Shown: positions 1-10,087, counted from the first letter of the stretch. The stretch: 64,000 nucleotides of DNA from Acidovorax sp. SRB_14 (GCF_012932145.1 NZ_MWOK01000002.1:186001-250000); one strand, 5' to 3'. The notes: a model not told the origin generated them from the letters alone. Program-made: numbers and translations.

Positions 1-1239
1 TTCCCAAAGATAATACATCAGGTGCCCTCCGTCGAGGACGGGCAAGGGCAGCAGGTTCAGCACCCCCAGGCTGACGCTGATGAGCGCCAGAAACACCAGG
101 TACTGCGTCAGCCCCATGCTGGCCGAGCGACCTGCGTAGTCGGCAATCGTCAGCGGTCCGCTCAGGTTCTTGAGCGATGCCTCGCCTACCACCATGCGGC
201 CCATCATGCGCACGGTGAGCAAGGACACCTCCCAGGTGCGCGTGACCCCGCCCCACAGGCCCTCAAGCGGCCCATACTGCACCGTGGTGAATTGCGGCGC
301 CGCGCCGACATAGGCGCCGATGCGGCCTATGGCGCCGGTGGCCTCCTGCAGCACATCGGGAGTGACCTCCAGGTCCAGCGCCTGCCCGCCGCGCTCCACG
401 CGCCATGCCTGGGACAGGGGCTGCGCGCCGCGCACCGAAGCGCGTATCAGCTCGCGCAATTGCTGCCCATCCACCACGCTGGTGGCGCCGATGCGCAGCA
501 CGAGGTCTCCGGCGCGCAGGCCGGCACGCTGTGCCGCCCCCCCCTGCACCACCTCGCCGATGACCGGGCGCGTCCAAGGCCCCAGGATGCCGACCTTGCG
601 CAGGAGTTGCGCGTCGGCCTGGCTCGCGTCGACCTGGTCCAACGGCAGCACCACCGAACGCAGCGCGGCGCCCGGCCGGGGCTCCAGCTCCAGCCGCACG
701 GGCACGCCGTCGAGCGTGGCACGGGTGAGCAGCCAGCGCAGGTCCTCGAACGAGCGCACGGGGCGCGCATCGTCTGCGCCCAGAGCGGCGCTGCGCACCA
801 GTTCGCCGCCGTGCAGTCCCGCCGATTGCGCGACCGAGCCTTCGACGGGGCTGGCCAGGTAGGCCATGGGCTCCTCGACTCCGCTCCAGTTGACGGCGGC
901 ATAGAGCACGATGGCCAGCAGCAGGTTGGCTGCCGGCCCGGCCGCGACGATGGCGGCGCGCGCGCGCAGCGGCTGGGCATTGAAAGCCAAGTGCCGCTCC
1001 TCGGGCGGCACCGGGGCCTCGCGTTCGTCGAGCATGCGCACATACCCGCCGAGCGGGAACGCACCGAGCACGAATTCGGTGGGCGAGTTCGGGGGCTGCC
1101 AGCGCAGCACCGACGGGCCGAAACCCACCGAAAAACGCAGCACCTTGACACCACAGGCCACGGCCACGCGGTAGTGGCCGTATTCGTGCACCGCGATCAA
1201 CACCCCCAGTGCAACGATGAAAGCAACAGCGGTCAGCAT
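1..1239 (-). CDS. rseP: RseP site-2 zinc metalloprotease (3' end cut by window edge)
   Basis: Inner-membrane intramembrane protease that cleaves anti-sigma factors such as RseA and clears signal-peptide remnants. The start is the ATG at 1239. The zinc motif HEYGH is at residues 18-22 inside the first membrane helix. Two PDZ-like segments fill the middle, and the second zinc-ligand region (VLDGGH) is near residue 405, just before the window edge. E. coli RseP has about 450 residues, so roughly 40 C-terminal residues lie outside. It is the last visible gene of the rpsB-to-rseP operon, 29 bp after dxr, the usual order in Burkholderiales. Confidence 0.95.
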   Translation of the reverse strand, partial: MLTAVAFIVALGVLIAVHEYGHYRVAVACGVKVLRFSVGFGPSVLRWQPPNSPTEFVLGAFPLGGYVRMLDEREAPVPPEERHLAFNAQPLRARAAIVAAGPAANLLLAIVLYAAVNWSGVEEPMAYLASPVEGSVAQSAGLHGGELVRSAALGADDARPVRSFEDLRWLLTRATLDGVPVRLELEPRPGAALRSVVLPLDQVDASQADAQLLRKVGILGPWTRPVIGEVVQGGAAQRAGLRAGDLVLRIGATSVVDGQQLRELIRASVRGAQPLSQAWRVERGGQALDLEVTPDVLQEATGAIGRIGAYVGAAPQFTTVQYGPLEGLWGGVTRTWEVSLLTVRMMGRMVVGEASLKNLSGPLTIADYAGRSASMGLTQYLVFLALISVSLGVLNLLPLPVLDGGHLMYYLWE

Positions 1240-1268
1240 GGTGGGCGCTCCAGGGTCAGGACCGGGAT

Positions 1269-2459
1269 TCAGGTTGCCATGCGGCCCGCGCTGCGCAGCG
1301 CCGCAGCGCGCGCGCGCGCATCGAGGGCCAGCAAGGCTTCCAGGGAATCCGGATTGGACGGCTGCACAGCCTCCAAAGTTGCAAGGTTGACGGCGTGGAT
1401 CTGGTCAAAGCGGATGCGTTGCTCCAGGAACTCGGCCACGGCCACCTCGTTGGCGGCATTGAGCACCGCCGTCGTGCCCGCCGGTGCGGCGAGCACCTCC
1501 CACGCCAGGCGCAGGCCCGGGAAGCGCTCGGGGTGGCCATGGTCGTCGATGGCCTCGAACGTCATGGCGCTGAGCGCATGAAAGTCCAGCGCCGCAGCCC
1601 CAGAGGCCACGCGCTCGGGCCAGGCCAGGCCGTACGCGATCGGCACGCGCATGTCGGGCGTGCCCAGTTGCGCGACGACCGACATGTCGCGGTACTGCAC
1701 CATCGAATGGATGGTGCTTTGCGGGTGGATCACCACATCAAACTGCGCGGGCGCCAGGCCGAACAGGTAGCGCGCCTCGATCACCTCCAGCGCCTTGTTC
1801 ATCATGGTGGCCGAGTCGATCGATATCTTGCGCCCCATGACCCAGTTGGGGTGGGCGCAGGCTTCGCTGGGCGTGACGTCGCGCAGGCTGCCCGACGCGC
1901 GCTGGCGAAACGGTCCGCCGGACGCCGTCAGGATGATCTTGTCCACGCGCTGCGCCCACATGGCGGGGTCTTCGGGCAGCGACTGGAAAATGGCCGAATG
2001 TTCGCTGTCGATCGGCAACAGCGTGGCGCCGCCCTCGCGCACGGCACGCAGGAAGACCTCGCCGCCGACGACCAGGGCCTCCTTGTTGGCCAGCAGCAGG
2101 CGCTTGCCGGCACGCGCGGCCGCCAGACAGGGCGCCAGGCCGGCCGCGCCGACGATGGCCGCCATCACGGCATCGACTTCTGAATGGGATGCTATCGTTT
2201 CAAGAGCATCCTGCGCCTGCAGAACCTGCGTTTCAAGCCCATTTACCTTGATTTTTTCGGCCAGCAAGCGGGCGTGCGGCGCGCTCGCCATCACGGCATA
2301 GCGCGGCTGGAACTGCGCGCATTGCGCCAGCATCAGGTCCACCTGGGTGCAAGCACTCAGCGCAAACACCTCAAAGCGCTCGGGGTGGCGCACCACCACG
2401 TCAAGCGTGCTGGTGCCAATCGAGCCGGTCGAGCCCAGAACCGTCAGGCGTTGTTTCAT
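1269..2459 (-). CDS. dxr: 1-deoxy-D-xylulose 5-phosphate reductoisomerase
   Basis: Second step of the MEP isoprenoid pathway: DXP plus NADPH gives 2-C-methylerythritol 4-phosphate. 396 residues, the normal length. The NADPH-binding motif GSTGSIG is at residues 9-15, LLLANKEAL near 128 and the substrate-binding DSEHSA near 155. The ATG overlaps the end of cdsA by 4 bp (translational coupling). Oddity: residues about 68-90 are encoded by a stretch with more A/T than its surroundings that resembles the dispersed repeat found elsewhere in this window, yet the protein is not longer than homologues. The pathway genes ispD and ispF lie near 53-55 kb. Confidence 0.97.
   Translation of the reverse strand: MKQRLTVLGSTGSIGTSTLDVVVRHPERFEVFALSACTQVDLMLAQCAQFQPRYAVMASAPHARLLAEKIKVNGLETQVLQAQDALETIASHSEVDAVMAAIVGAAGLAPCLAAARAGKRLLLANKEALVVGGEVFLRAVREGGATLLPIDSEHSAIFQSLPEDPAMWAQRVDKIILTASGGPFRQRASGSLRDVTPSEACAHPNWVMGRKISIDSATMMNKALEVIEARYLFGLAPAQFDVVIHPQSTIHSMVQYRDMSVVAQLGTPDMRVPIAYGLAWPERVASGAAALDFHALSAMTFEAIDDHGHPERFPGLRLAWEVLAAPAGTTAVLNAANEVAVAEFLEQRIRFDQIHAVNLATLEAVQPSNPDSLEALLALDARARAAALRSAGRMAT
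2187..2257 (+). repeat. Dispersed palindromic repeat, copy A (inside dxr)
   Basis: Starts with GATGCTAT and runs through GAGC, CCTGCGC, CTGCG and AAGCCCATTT at the spacings of other copies. It best resembles the copy at 33835. It is diverged and sits wholly inside the dxr reading frame (antisense to the repeat orientation), so membership is less certain than for the intergenic copies. Confidence 0.45.
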
Positions 2460-3310
2460 GCGTGTACTAGGGAATAGATCATCATTGCCAGCGGCAGCGT
2501 GGGCAACAGCGCGTCCACGCGGTCGAGCACGCCGCCGTGCCCCGGCAGCAGCCCGCTGCTGTCCTTGACCCCGGCGCTGCGCTTGATGAGCGACTCGACC
2601 AGGTCACCGACCACGCTCATCGCGGCCATGAACAGCACGGCCACCAGCAAGAGCCACCAGCCCTGGCGCACCAGGCGGGTATAGAAGCTGGGCACGGCGG
2701 CCTGCAGTGCGGCATCGGCGGCGACCCAGACCAGCGCCAGCAGCAGCACCCCCGCGATGCCGCCCCAGACGCCTTCCCAGCTCTTGCCGGGGCTGATGCT
2801 GGGCGCAAGCTTGTTTTTGGTGAAGCGCAGGCCAAAGGCGCGGCCCGCAAAGTACGCCGCGATGTCGGCAGCCCAGACCAGCAGCAGCACCGACAGCAAA
2901 AAGTTGACGCCGGCCATGCGCGCCTGCACCACAGCCAGCCAGGCCAGCCACAGCGCCAGCACGCCACCCACCAGCCGAAATGCGGCGGGAATGCGCGGCC
3001 AGCCTGGCACGCCCGCATGCAGCAGCCAGGCGCCGCCCAGAACCCACATTGCGCCGCCCACCACCCACAAGGCGGTCAGGGGGCGCTGCAGCCAGCCCAG
3101 GCTCCAGCTCAGGGCGCACAGTGCGACACAGGCTGCGCCCACAGCGCACGAAGCGGCCATACCCAGTGCATTCAGGCGCCCCCACTCCCAGGCGCCCGCC
3201 GCCATCAGCACCAGAACCACAGCGGCGAACGGCCAAGGCGACGGATAGAACAGTGCGGGCAGCAAAATCGCCAGCAATACCAGGGCAGTGATAACGCGCT
3301 GTTTCAGCAT
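2456..3310 (-). CDS. cdsA: Phosphatidate cytidylyltransferase (CDP-diglyceride synthase)
   Basis: Makes CDP-diacylglycerol from CTP and phosphatidate, the branch point of phospholipid synthesis, in the inner membrane. 284 residues, mostly hydrophobic with several predicted membrane helices. The C-terminal CDS signature is visible: KRSAGVKDSSGLLPGHGG followed by LDRVD. It lies 8 bp after uppS and overlaps dxr by 4 bp, so it is an internal gene of the operon. Confidence 0.96.
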   Translation of the reverse strand: MLKQRVITALVLLAILLPALFYPSPWPFAAVVLVLMAAGAWEWGRLNALGMAASCAVGAACVALCALSWSLGWLQRPLTALWVVGGAMWVLGGAWLLHAGVPGWPRIPAAFRLVGGVLALWLAWLAVVQARMAGVNFLLSVLLLVWAADIAAYFAGRAFGLRFTKNKLAPSISPGKSWEGVWGGIAGVLLLALVWVAADAALQAAVPSFYTRLVRQGWWLLLVAVLFMAAMSVVGDLVESLIKRSAGVKDSSGLLPGHGGVLDRVDALLPTLPLAMMIYSLVHA

Positions 3311-3318
3311 GGGGCCCT

Positions 3319-4062
3319 TCAGGTGCGCACCGCAGGCGGGTGCTCGGACACAACTTGGTCGGATGTTTTACCAAAGCGGCGCTCGCGCGCTTGGTAAGCG
3401 GCGATGGCGTTATCTAAATCTGCCTCGGCGAACTCCGGCCAGAGGCGGTCGCTGAACACCAGCTCGGAATAGGCGGCCTGCCATAGCAGAAAATTGCTCA
3501 GGCGCATCTCGCCGCCCGTGCGGATCAGCAGGTCGGGATCGGGCACATGGGCCAGGGCCATCGCCCCGTTGAGGCTGGCCTCGGTGATCGGTTCGCCGCG
3601 CGCCGCCAGCGTGGCCGCAGCCTGCGCGATATCCCAGCGCCCGCCATAGTTGAAGCACACGTTGAGCACCAGGCGGGTGTTGTGGGCGGTGCCGGACTCG
3701 GCCTGCTCAAGGCCCCGGCGCACCTTGTCGGACAGACCGGCGCGCTCGCCGACGAAGTGCAGGCGCACGCCATCGCGCCCCAGTTGCGGCACCTCGCGCG
3801 CCAGCGCCAGTGCCAGCAACTCCATGAGGCCGGAGACCTCGTCCGCGGGCCGGCTCCAGTTTTCAGAGGAAAACGCAAACACCGTGAGAACGCCGACGCC
3901 GCGGCGCGCACAGGCCTGGGCGCAGCGCCGCAGCGCATCGACGCCCTGCTGGTGCCCCGCCAAGCGCGGCAGGAAGCGGCGCTTGGCCCAGCGGCCGTTG
4001 CCATCCATGACGATGGCAATGTGGTGGGGCAGCCCCGGCGCGGGGGCAAGAGATGCGGGCAA
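3319..4062 (-). CDS. uppS: Isoprenyl transferase (undecaprenyl diphosphate synthase)
   Basis: Condenses isopentenyl diphosphate onto farnesyl diphosphate in cis to make the lipid carrier for peptidoglycan and O-antigen. 247 residues. The catalytic Asp is residue 20 within IVMDGNGRWAKRR. The later conserved blocks FAFSSENWSRP and LIRTGGEMRLSNFLLWQ are intact. It lies 11 bp after frr and 8 bp before cdsA in the operon. Confidence 0.97.
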   Translation of the reverse strand: MPASLAPAPGLPHHIAIVMDGNGRWAKRRFLPRLAGHQQGVDALRRCAQACARRGVGVLTVFAFSSENWSRPADEVSGLMELLALALAREVPQLGRDGVRLHFVGERAGLSDKVRRGLEQAESGTAHNTRLVLNVCFNYGGRWDIAQAAATLAARGEPITEASLNGAMALAHVPDPDLLIRTGGEMRLSNFLLWQAAYSELVFSDRLWPEFAEADLDNAIAAYQARERRFGKTSDQVVSEHPPAVRT

Positions 4063-4073
4063 GGCCGTCGGCC

Positions 4074-4631
4074 TCAGACGGCCATGATGTCGTGCTCTTT
4101 GGCAGCCACCAAGGCATCGATGGCGGCGATGTGCCGGTCGGTGACCTTCTGGATGTCCGCCTCGGCGCGTTTCTGGTCGTCTTCGGATGCGAGCTTGTCC
4201 TTGACCAGCTTCTTCACCGCCTCGTTGGCGTCGCGGCGCAGGTTGCGCACGGCAATCTTGGCCGATTCACCTTCGTTGCGCGCCAGTTTGGTCATTTCCT
4301 TGCGCCGCTCCTCGCTCATCGGCGGCATGGGCACGCGGATCAGGTCGCCCATCGAGGCCGGGTTCAGCCCCAGATCGCTTTCGCGGATGGCCTTTTCAAT
4401 CTTGGCGCCCATGCCCTTCTCCCAGGGCTGGACGCTCAGCGTGCGGGCGTCGAGCAGCTGCACGTTGGCGACCTGGCTCAGCGGCACCATGGAGCCGTAG
4501 TAATCGACGTGGACCGAATCGAGCAGCGCCGGGCTGGGACGGCCGGTGCGGATCTTCAGCAGGTTGTTCTTGAACGCCGTGATGGACTGTTCCATCTTGG
4601 CTTCCATGTTGTTCTTGATATCGACAGTCAT
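4074..4631 (-). CDS. frr: Ribosome recycling factor
   Basis: Splits post-termination ribosomes together with EF-G. 185 residues, the family length. The C-terminal half carries the typical helical text RREAN-like [11 protein letters not shown] and [19 protein letters not shown] 4631 is preceded on the minus strand by GAGGAGAAAAC, a good ribosome-binding site. It follows pyrH by 62 bp. Confidence 0.98.
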   Translation of the reverse strand: MTVDIKNNMEAKMEQSITAFKNNLLKIRTGRPSPALLDSVHVDYYGSMVPLSQVANVQLLDARTLSVQPWEKGMGAKIEKAIRESDLGLNPASMGDLIRVPMPPMSEERRKEMTKLARNEGESAKIAVRNLRRDANEAVKKLVKDKLASEDDQKRAEADIQKVTDRHIAAIDALVAAKEHDIMAV

Positions 4632-4693
4632 GTTTTCTCCTCAAGTCCGGGGCCTGCGTGCACGCCGCACACCGCGTGGCGCGCGCGCAGCCG

Positions 4694-5416
4694 TCAAGCG
4701 TAAACCAGCGTGCCTTCGTCTTCACCCATCACCACGCGCTTGAGCGCACCGGGCTTGACGATCGAGAACACCTTCACAGGCAGCTTCTGGTCGCGGCACA
4801 GGGCGAAGGCCGTGGCATCCATGATGCCCAGGTTGCGGGCCATGGCCTCGTCGAAACTGAGTTTCGTGTAGCGCGTGGCCGTGGGATCCTTGTGCGGATC
4901 GGCGGTATAAACTCCGTCCACCTTGGTGGCCTTGAGCACCAGCTCGGCACCGATTTCGGCGCCACGCAGCGCGGCCGCCGTGTCGGTGGTGAAAAAGGGG
5001 TTGCCGGTGCCGGCAGCGAACACCACCACCTTGCCTTCTTCGAGGTACTGCAGTGCCTTGGGACGCACATAGGGCTCGACCACCTGCTCGATGGAGATGG
5101 CCGACATCACGCGCGCGGTGACGCCTTGCTTGACCATGGCATCGGCCAGGGCCAGCGCGTTCATCACCGTGGCCAGCATGCCCATGTAGTCGGCGGTGGC
5201 GCGGTCCATGCCGACCGCCCCGCCCGCGACGCCGCGAAAGATATTGCCGCCACCGATCACCACGGCGACCTCGACCCCCATGCGGGTGACCTCGGCCACC
5301 TCTTCCACCATCCGGACAATGGTGGCGCGGTTGATGCCGAACGCATCGTCCCCCATCAGCGCCTCACCAGACAGCTTGAGCAAAATACGCTTGTAGGCTG
5401 GCGTAGCGATGGACAT
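4694..5416 (-). CDS. pyrH: UMP kinase
   Basis: Hexameric bacterial UMP kinase (amino-acid kinase fold) that makes UDP from UMP and ATP. 240 residues. KLSGEALMG near the N-terminus and the GGGNIFRG loop near residue 55 bind phosphate and nucleotide; [15 protein letters not shown] follows. It sits between tsf and frr, the usual order. Confidence 0.98.
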   Translation of the reverse strand: MSIATPAYKRILLKLSGEALMGDDAFGINRATIVRMVEEVAEVTRMGVEVAVVIGGGNIFRGVAGGAVGMDRATADYMGMLATVMNALALADAMVKQGVTARVMSAISIEQVVEPYVRPKALQYLEEGKVVVFAAGTGNPFFTTDTAAALRGAEIGAELVLKATKVDGVYTADPHKDPTATRYTKLSFDEAMARNLGIMDATAFALCRDQKLPVKVFSIVKPGALKRVVMGEDEGTLVYA

Positions 5417-5469
5417 GGGGGATTCTCCGTGGGTCAGATGCGGTAAGGGATGGCGGCTGGGGTCTGCGA

Positions 5470-6393
5470 TCAGGCGGAAGCCTTGGCGGCGGCGACCTGG
5501 GCGGCCACTTCGGCGGCGAAGTCGTCGACCTTCTTCTCGATGCCTTCACCGACGACGTAAAGGGTAAAGCCCTTGACGGTGGTGCCGGCGGCCTTGAGCA
5601 TCTGCTCGACGGTCTGCTTGTCGTTCTTCACGAAGGGCTGGTTGAACAGCGAGACTTCCTTGAGGAACTTCTGCACGCCGCCCTCGATGCGCTTGGCCAC
5701 GATTTCATCGGACTGCACGGGCTTGCCTGCGGATTCGGCAGCCTTCTTGTCTTCGTCGGCCTTGGCGGCTGCCACCGAGCGCTCTTTTTCGATCAGCTCG
5801 GCCGGCACGTCGGCGCTGGTCAGGGCCACGGGCTTCATCGCGGCGATGTGCATGGCCACGTCCTTGGCGGCCACTTCGTCGCCTTCGTACTCGACCACCA
5901 CGCCGATGCGCGTGCCGTGCAGGTAAGACGCCAGCTTGCTGCCGCCCGAGAATTGCTTGAAGCGGCGGAACGACATGTTCTCGCCGATCTTGCCGATCAG
6001 GCCCTTGCGCACGTCTTCGAGCGTGGGACCGAAGCTGTCTTGCTCATAGGGCAGCGCGCCCAGGGCGGCCACGTCGGCGGGGTTGTGCTGGGCGATCAGG
6101 TCGGCAGCGGCCTGCACCAGGGCGATGAAGCTGTCGTTCTTCGTGACGAAATCGGTCTCGCAGTTCACTTCGACCAGTGCACCCGTGGTGCCGTTGATCG
6201 TACTGGCTACCACCCCTTCGGCGGTGACGCGCGAAGCGGCCTTGCCGGCCTTGCTGCCGAGCTTGACGCGCAGCAGCTCTTCGGCCTTGTCCATGTTGCC
6301 CTCGGCCTCGGTCAGGGCCTTCTTGCACTCCATCATGGGGGCGTCGGTCTTGGCGCGCAGTTCGGCGACCATGCTTGCGGTAATTGCAGCCAT
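5470..6393 (-). CDS. tsf: Elongation factor Ts
   Basis: Guanine-nucleotide exchange factor for EF-Tu. 307 residues. An N-terminal UBA-like segment is followed by the EF-Ts signature [15 protein letters not shown] and by [16 protein letters not shown] 6393 follows a GGAG site (CGGAGAAACACAG). The 96-bp gap to rpsB holds a hairpin with a T-run that probably tunes the rpsB:tsf ratio. Confidence 0.98.
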   Translation of the reverse strand: MAAITASMVAELRAKTDAPMMECKKALTEAEGNMDKAEELLRVKLGSKAGKAASRVTAEGVVASTINGTTGALVEVNCETDFVTKNDSFIALVQAAADLIAQHNPADVAALGALPYEQDSFGPTLEDVRKGLIGKIGENMSFRRFKQFSGGSKLASYLHGTRIGVVVEYEGDEVAAKDVAMHIAAMKPVALTSADVPAELIEKERSVAAAKADEDKKAAESAGKPVQSDEIVAKRIEGGVQKFLKEVSLFNQPFVKNDKQTVEQMLKAAGTTVKGFTLYVVGEGIEKKVDDFAAEVAAQVAAAKASA

Positions 6394-6430
6394 CTGTGTT
6401 TCTCCGTATTCAATTCAATCGGTTCAAGAT

Positions 6431-6460
6431 AAAAAAAGGGGGCCAAATGAGCCCCTCTTT
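6431..6460 (-). terminator. Hairpin/T-run attenuator between rpsB and tsf
   Basis: Read on the minus strand, GGGGC pairs with GCCCC around a short loop and is followed directly by a run of seven T. This looks like an intrinsic terminator, but the operon continues into tsf after it, so partial termination is the likely role. Confidence 0.6.
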
Positions 6461-6489
6461 TTCTCGCGATGCTTCGCGCGGCCCGGGGC

Positions 6490-7242
6490 TTAGGCGGCGG
6501 ATTCTTCCACTTCCACGAACTCGTCCGAGCCTTCGCTGACCACGGCCTTGGCGACGTCGTTGAGCGCATCGTTGCGGCCTGCGAGGATGGCATCGGCAAT
6601 GGCGCGGGCATAGAGGTCCACGGCCTTGGCCGAGTCATCGTTGCCGGGGATCACGTAGTCGATGCCTTCGGGGGAGTGGTTGGTGTCGACCACGCCGATC
6701 AGCGGGATGCCCAGCTTCTTGGCTTCGGCGACGGCGATCTTGTGGAAGCCCACGTCGATCACGAAGATGGCGTCGGGCAGCGCGGCCATGTCCTGGATGC
6801 CGCCGATGTCCTTCTCCAGCTTCTCGATTTCGCGGGTGAACATGAGCTGCTCTTTCTTGCTCAGCGACTCGAGGCCCGCTTCTTGCTGGGCCTTCATGTC
6901 CTTGAGGCGCTTGATCGAAGTCTTCACGGTCTTGAAGTTGGTCAGCATGCCACCCAGCCAGCGCTGGTTCACGAAAGGCACGCCAGCGCGCGCGGCTTCG
7001 GCGGCAATGGTGTCGCGGGCCTGGCGCTTGGTGCCGACCATCAGGATCGTGCCGCGGTTGGCCGACAGCTGCTTGGCGAACTTGGCCGCGTCCTGGAGCA
7101 TCGGCAGCGACTTTTCCAGGTTGACGATGTGGATCTTGTTGCGGTGGCCGAAGATGTACGGGGCCATCTTGGGGTTCCAGAAACGGGTCTGGTGACCGAA
7201 GTGGACACCGGCTTCCAGCATTTCGCGCATGGTAACGGACAT
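6490..7242 (-). CDS. rpsB: 30S ribosomal protein S2
   Basis: Small-subunit ribosomal protein S2, 250 residues. The start MSVTMREML at 7242 is preceded by GGAGAATTCTC, a clear ribosome-binding site; the open frame runs on upstream to 8337 but that part is a shadow. Conserved blocks include [15 protein letters not shown] and [13 protein letters not shown]. The acidic tail [14 protein letters not shown] is typical of Burkholderiales. First gene of the operon. Confidence 0.98.
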   Translation of the reverse strand: MSVTMREMLEAGVHFGHQTRFWNPKMAPYIFGHRNKIHIVNLEKSLPMLQDAAKFAKQLSANRGTILMVGTKRQARDTIAAEAARAGVPFVNQRWLGGMLTNFKTVKTSIKRLKDMKAQQEAGLESLSKKEQLMFTREIEKLEKDIGGIQDMAALPDAIFVIDVGFHKIAVAEAKKLGIPLIGVVDTNHSPEGIDYVIPGNDDSAKAVDLYARAIADAILAGRNDALNDVAKAVVSEGSDEFVEVEESAA

Positions 7243-7311
7243 GAGAATTCTCCAAAGGTTGGGTCTAAAATCCAGCCCTTCCATTGCGGCCCGCCAGGGG
7301 CAGCAACACCT

Positions 7312-7343
7312 TGATAGGGCTGGTTTGCTATTTGCCTTGCCAA
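7312..7343 (-). promoter_or_regulatory. Possible sigma-70 promoter of the rpsB operon
   Basis: On the minus strand TTGGCA (7343-7338) is followed after 19 bp by CCTATC (7318-7313), leaving a leader of about 65 nt to rpsB. The spacing is long and the -10 element is weak. It is the best candidate in the rpsB upstream gap, which otherwise shows nothing recognisable. Confidence 0.3.
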
Positions 7344-7416
7344 AGCGCAGCCACCCCAAGCGCCACGCGCCACAAGCTTCCACGGTCCAGCAAAACCCAA
7401 AGATTCTAGCACAGCC

Positions 7417-8787
7417 ATGCTCCAAGACATTGACACCACGCGGCGCATGCTGCAGGCACGCCAGACCAGCGCCACTGCCGAAATGGAGCGCTGCATCGCC
7501 GCAGCCCAGGCACCCGCGTGCGCGCCGGCATGGACGCGCACGCTGTTCGATGCGGCCCGCGCCACCGCGGCCGACCCAAAAGTGCAGCACCTGCCGCTGG
7601 CCGGCCTCGCGGTGTCGGTCAAGGATCTGTTCGACCTCCAGGGCCAGCCCACCCCGGCCGGCAGCGTGGTGCTGGCCGACGCCCCCGCCGCACAGGCCGA
7701 CTGCGCTGCCGTGGCGCGGCTGCGCGCGGCCGGCGCGGCCCTCATCGGGCGCACGCACATGGTCGAGTTCGCCTTTTCGGGCGTCGGCACCAACCCGCAC
7801 TGCGCTACGCCGGCCGCCTGGGACGCGCGCAGCGGCGCGCTGCCCGGACCGGCCCGCGTGCCGGGCGGCTCCTCGTCGGGTGCGGGCGTGTCGGTGGCCA
7901 CGGGCGCGGCCTTCATCGGGCTGGGTTCGGACACCGGCGGCTCGATCCGCATTCCGGCCGCGCTCAACGGCATCGTCGGCTTCAAGAACACGGCCCGGCT
8001 CGTGCCGACCACGGGCGCCGTGCCGCTGTCTTCGACGCTCGACACCGCCTGCGCCGTGACGCGCTCCGTGCGCGACGCGGTCACCGCGCACGAGATCCTG
8101 GCGGCGCGGCGCGTGACGCGCAGCCCGGCGCCGCTGTCGGCATGGCGGCTGGCGGTGCCCCAGAGCGTTTTTCTCGATGGACTGGACCCGACCGTGGCCC
8201 ACGCCTTCGCGCGCACGCTCGACACCTTGCGCCAGGCCGGCGCGCCCATTGTGGAAATGGCTTTGCCCGAGGTGGGCGAACTGGGTGACATGCAGGCCAA
8301 CGGCAGCCTCTCCGCCGCCGAAAGCCATGCCTGGCACCGCCAGCTACTGGCGGCGCGCGGCGATCGTTATGACCCGCGCGTGCGCAGCCGCATCGAACGC
8401 GGCGCCACCATGCTGGCAGCCGACTACATCGACCTGCTGCGCGCACGCCGCGACTGGATCGCGCGCATGGAGACCGCCATGGCCGGGTTCGACGCCCTGC
8501 TCTCGCCCACCGTGCCCATGGTGGCGCCCCCCATCGCCTTGGTCGCTCCCGCCGACGGCCGGGACCCGGACCACGACGCGGAACGCGATGCCGCGTTCTT
8601 CAGCGCCAACGCCCTACTGCTGCGCAACACCAGCGTGGTCAACATGCTCGACGGCTGCGCGCTGTCGCTGCCCTGCCACGTGGCCGGGGAACTGCCCGTG
8701 GGGTTGATGGTCTGGCATGCTGCACTGCACGATGATGCGGTGCTTAATGTGGGCCTGCAGGCCGAGAAAATACTACAAAAACAATAG
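7417..8787 (+). CDS. Amidase-signature family amidase
   Basis: Hydrolase with the Ser-cisSer-Lys triad; substrate unknown. 456 residues. Lys-69 lies in SVKDLFDL, the Ser-rich loop GGSSSGAG is at 150-157 and the nucleophile Ser-176 is in GSDTGGSIR. Relatives include AtzF-like, glutamyl-tRNA amidotransferase A-like and indoleacetamide hydrolases; the neighbours do not decide. The last codons (ILQKQ) and the TAG stop come from the dispersed repeat that begins here. The DadA-like gene follows after 49 bp. Confidence 0.88.
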   Translation: MLQDIDTTRRMLQARQTSATAEMERCIAAAQAPACAPAWTRTLFDAARATAADPKVQHLPLAGLAVSVKDLFDLQGQPTPAGSVVLADAPAAQADCAAVARLRAAGAALIGRTHMVEFAFSGVGTNPHCATPAAWDARSGALPGPARVPGGSSSGAGVSVATGAAFIGLGSDTGGSIRIPAALNGIVGFKNTARLVPTTGAVPLSSTLDTACAVTRSVRDAVTAHEILAARRVTRSPAPLSAWRLAVPQSVFLDGLDPTVAHAFARTLDTLRQAGAPIVEMALPEVGELGDMQANGSLSAAESHAWHRQLLAARGDRYDPRVRSRIERGATMLAADYIDLLRARRDWIARMETAMAGFDALLSPTVPMVAPPIALVAPADGRDPDHDAERDAAFFSANALLLRNTSVVNMLDGCALSLPCHVAGELPVGLMVWHAALHDDAVLNVGLQAEKILQKQ

Positions 8788-8828
8788 CTGCTAGCGCAGG
8801 ACTGCATTGCGCTAGAGGCCAAAAACAC
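8771..8828 (+). repeat. Dispersed palindromic repeat, copy B
   Basis: ACAATAGCTGCTAGCGC, a short spacer, then GCGCTAGAGGCC. The TAG inside ATAGCTGC is the stop codon of the amidase gene. Confidence 0.8.
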
Positions 8829-8836
8829 CCTCATTC

Positions 8837-10087
8837 ATGAACATTGCCATTGTGGGCGCCGGCATCGTCGGTGTCACCACTGCGTACGAGCTTGCCCGCG
8901 ACGGGCACAGCGTGAGCGTCTTTGAAGCGCGCAGCAGCGCCGCCGAAGAGGCCAGCTTTGCCACCGGCGCACTGCTGGCGCCCGGCCCCCTCGTACCCTG
9001 GGCGGCCCCGGGCGCGACCCAAGGCCCCTCCGTCTGGGGCGCACGGGCCACGCTGCGCCTGGGGCGTGCGCTGTCCTGCACCGACCTGGACTGGCTGCGC
9101 CGCTGGCGCCGCGCGGCGCGCGCCTACGCACACAGCGCCACACCTCAGCCGCCGCTGCAGGCGCTGGAGCGCCTGGCGCGCTACAGCCACGCCCGGCTCC
9201 ATGCGCTGTCCGATGCGCTGGAGCTGCAGTTCGAACGCAGCACCGGCATGCTGCTGCTGCTGCGCACGCCCGCCGACGCCACGGCGCTGCAGCCCGTCGT
9301 GCAGGCGCTGCGCGACGCCGGCACCGTGGCCCACGAAATCGATGCCGATGCCGCCCGCCGCATCGAGCCCGGCCTCTCGAGCGAGACCCCGCTGGCCGGC
9401 GCCCTGCACCTGCCCGGCGGCGAGGCCGGCAACTGCCGCCAGTTCGCCCTGCTGCTGCGCCAGGCCGCGCAGCAGCTCGGCGCGCAGTTCCACTTCAACA
9501 CCCGCATCACCGCACTGGCCCACACGCCGGCCGGCGTGCAGGTGCAGGGCGAAGCCACCGCGCGGCGCTTCGATGCGGTGGTGCTGTGCGCGGGCGTCGC
9601 CTCCGCTGCCCTGCTGCGCCCGCTGGGCCTGCGCCTGCCGCTGGTGGCGCTGCACGGCTGCTCGATCAGCGCGCCCCTGCGCGAGGCCCTGCACGCGCCG
9701 CACAGCGCGGTCGTCGATGCGCGCCACCAGGCCAGCATCGTGCGCCTGGGCCAGCGCGTGCGCGTCAGCGGCGGCGCCGAACTCGGGCGCCGCGGCACCG
9801 ATCCGCACGGCGCCACGCTGCGCATGCTCTACCGGGTGCTGAGCGACTGGTTTCCGGGCGGCGCCCAGCTTTCGGGCAGCCTGCAGATCTGGCGCGGCGC
9901 CCGCCCCACCCTGCCCGACGGCCCCCCCGTGGTCGGCGCCAGTGGCCGGCCCGGGCTGTGGCTCAACCTCGGCCACGGCGCCAGCGGCTGGGCCCTGGCC
10001 TGCGGCAGCGCCCGGGCGCTGGCGGACGCCGTGGCCGGGCGCGCGCCCGACGTCAGCCTCGACGGGCTGGACGCCCAGCGTTTTTGA
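8837..10087 (+). CDS. FAD-dependent amino-acid oxidoreductase (DadA-like)
   Basis: DAO-superfamily flavoenzyme resembling the small subunit of D-amino-acid dehydrogenase. 416 residues. The Rossmann motif GAGIVG is at residues 7-12 with the acidic strand end VFEA near 35. The C-terminal part has the FAD-binding block PVVGASGRPGLWLNLGHG near residue 360. It probably oxidises an amino acid or a secondary/tertiary amine and passes electrons to the respiratory chain; the exact substrate cannot be read. The adjacent amidase could supply an amino-acid-like substrate (inference). Confidence 0.85.
   Translation: MNIAIVGAGIVGVTTAYELARDGHSVSVFEARSSAAEEASFATGALLAPGPLVPWAAPGATQGPSVWGARATLRLGRALSCTDLDWLRRWRRAARAYAHSATPQPPLQALERLARYSHARLHALSDALELQFERSTGMLLLLRTPADATALQPVVQALRDAGTVAHEIDADAARRIEPGLSSETPLAGALHLPGGEAGNCRQFALLLRQAAQQLGAQFHFNTRITALAHTPAGVQVQGEATARRFDAVVLCAGVASAALLRPLGLRLPLVALHGCSISAPLREALHAPHSAVVDARHQASIVRLGQRVRVSGGAELGRRGTDPHGATLRMLYRVLSDWFPGGAQLSGSLQIWRGARPTLPDGPPVVGASGRPGLWLNLGHGASGWALACGSARALADAVAGRAPDVSLDGLDAQRF

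Noticed and set aside
22-1581. 519-codon plus-strand frame over rseP
   Set aside because: Antisense shadow of rseP and the end of dxr; Arg/His/Gln-rich text without domains, a product of GC-rich codon bias.
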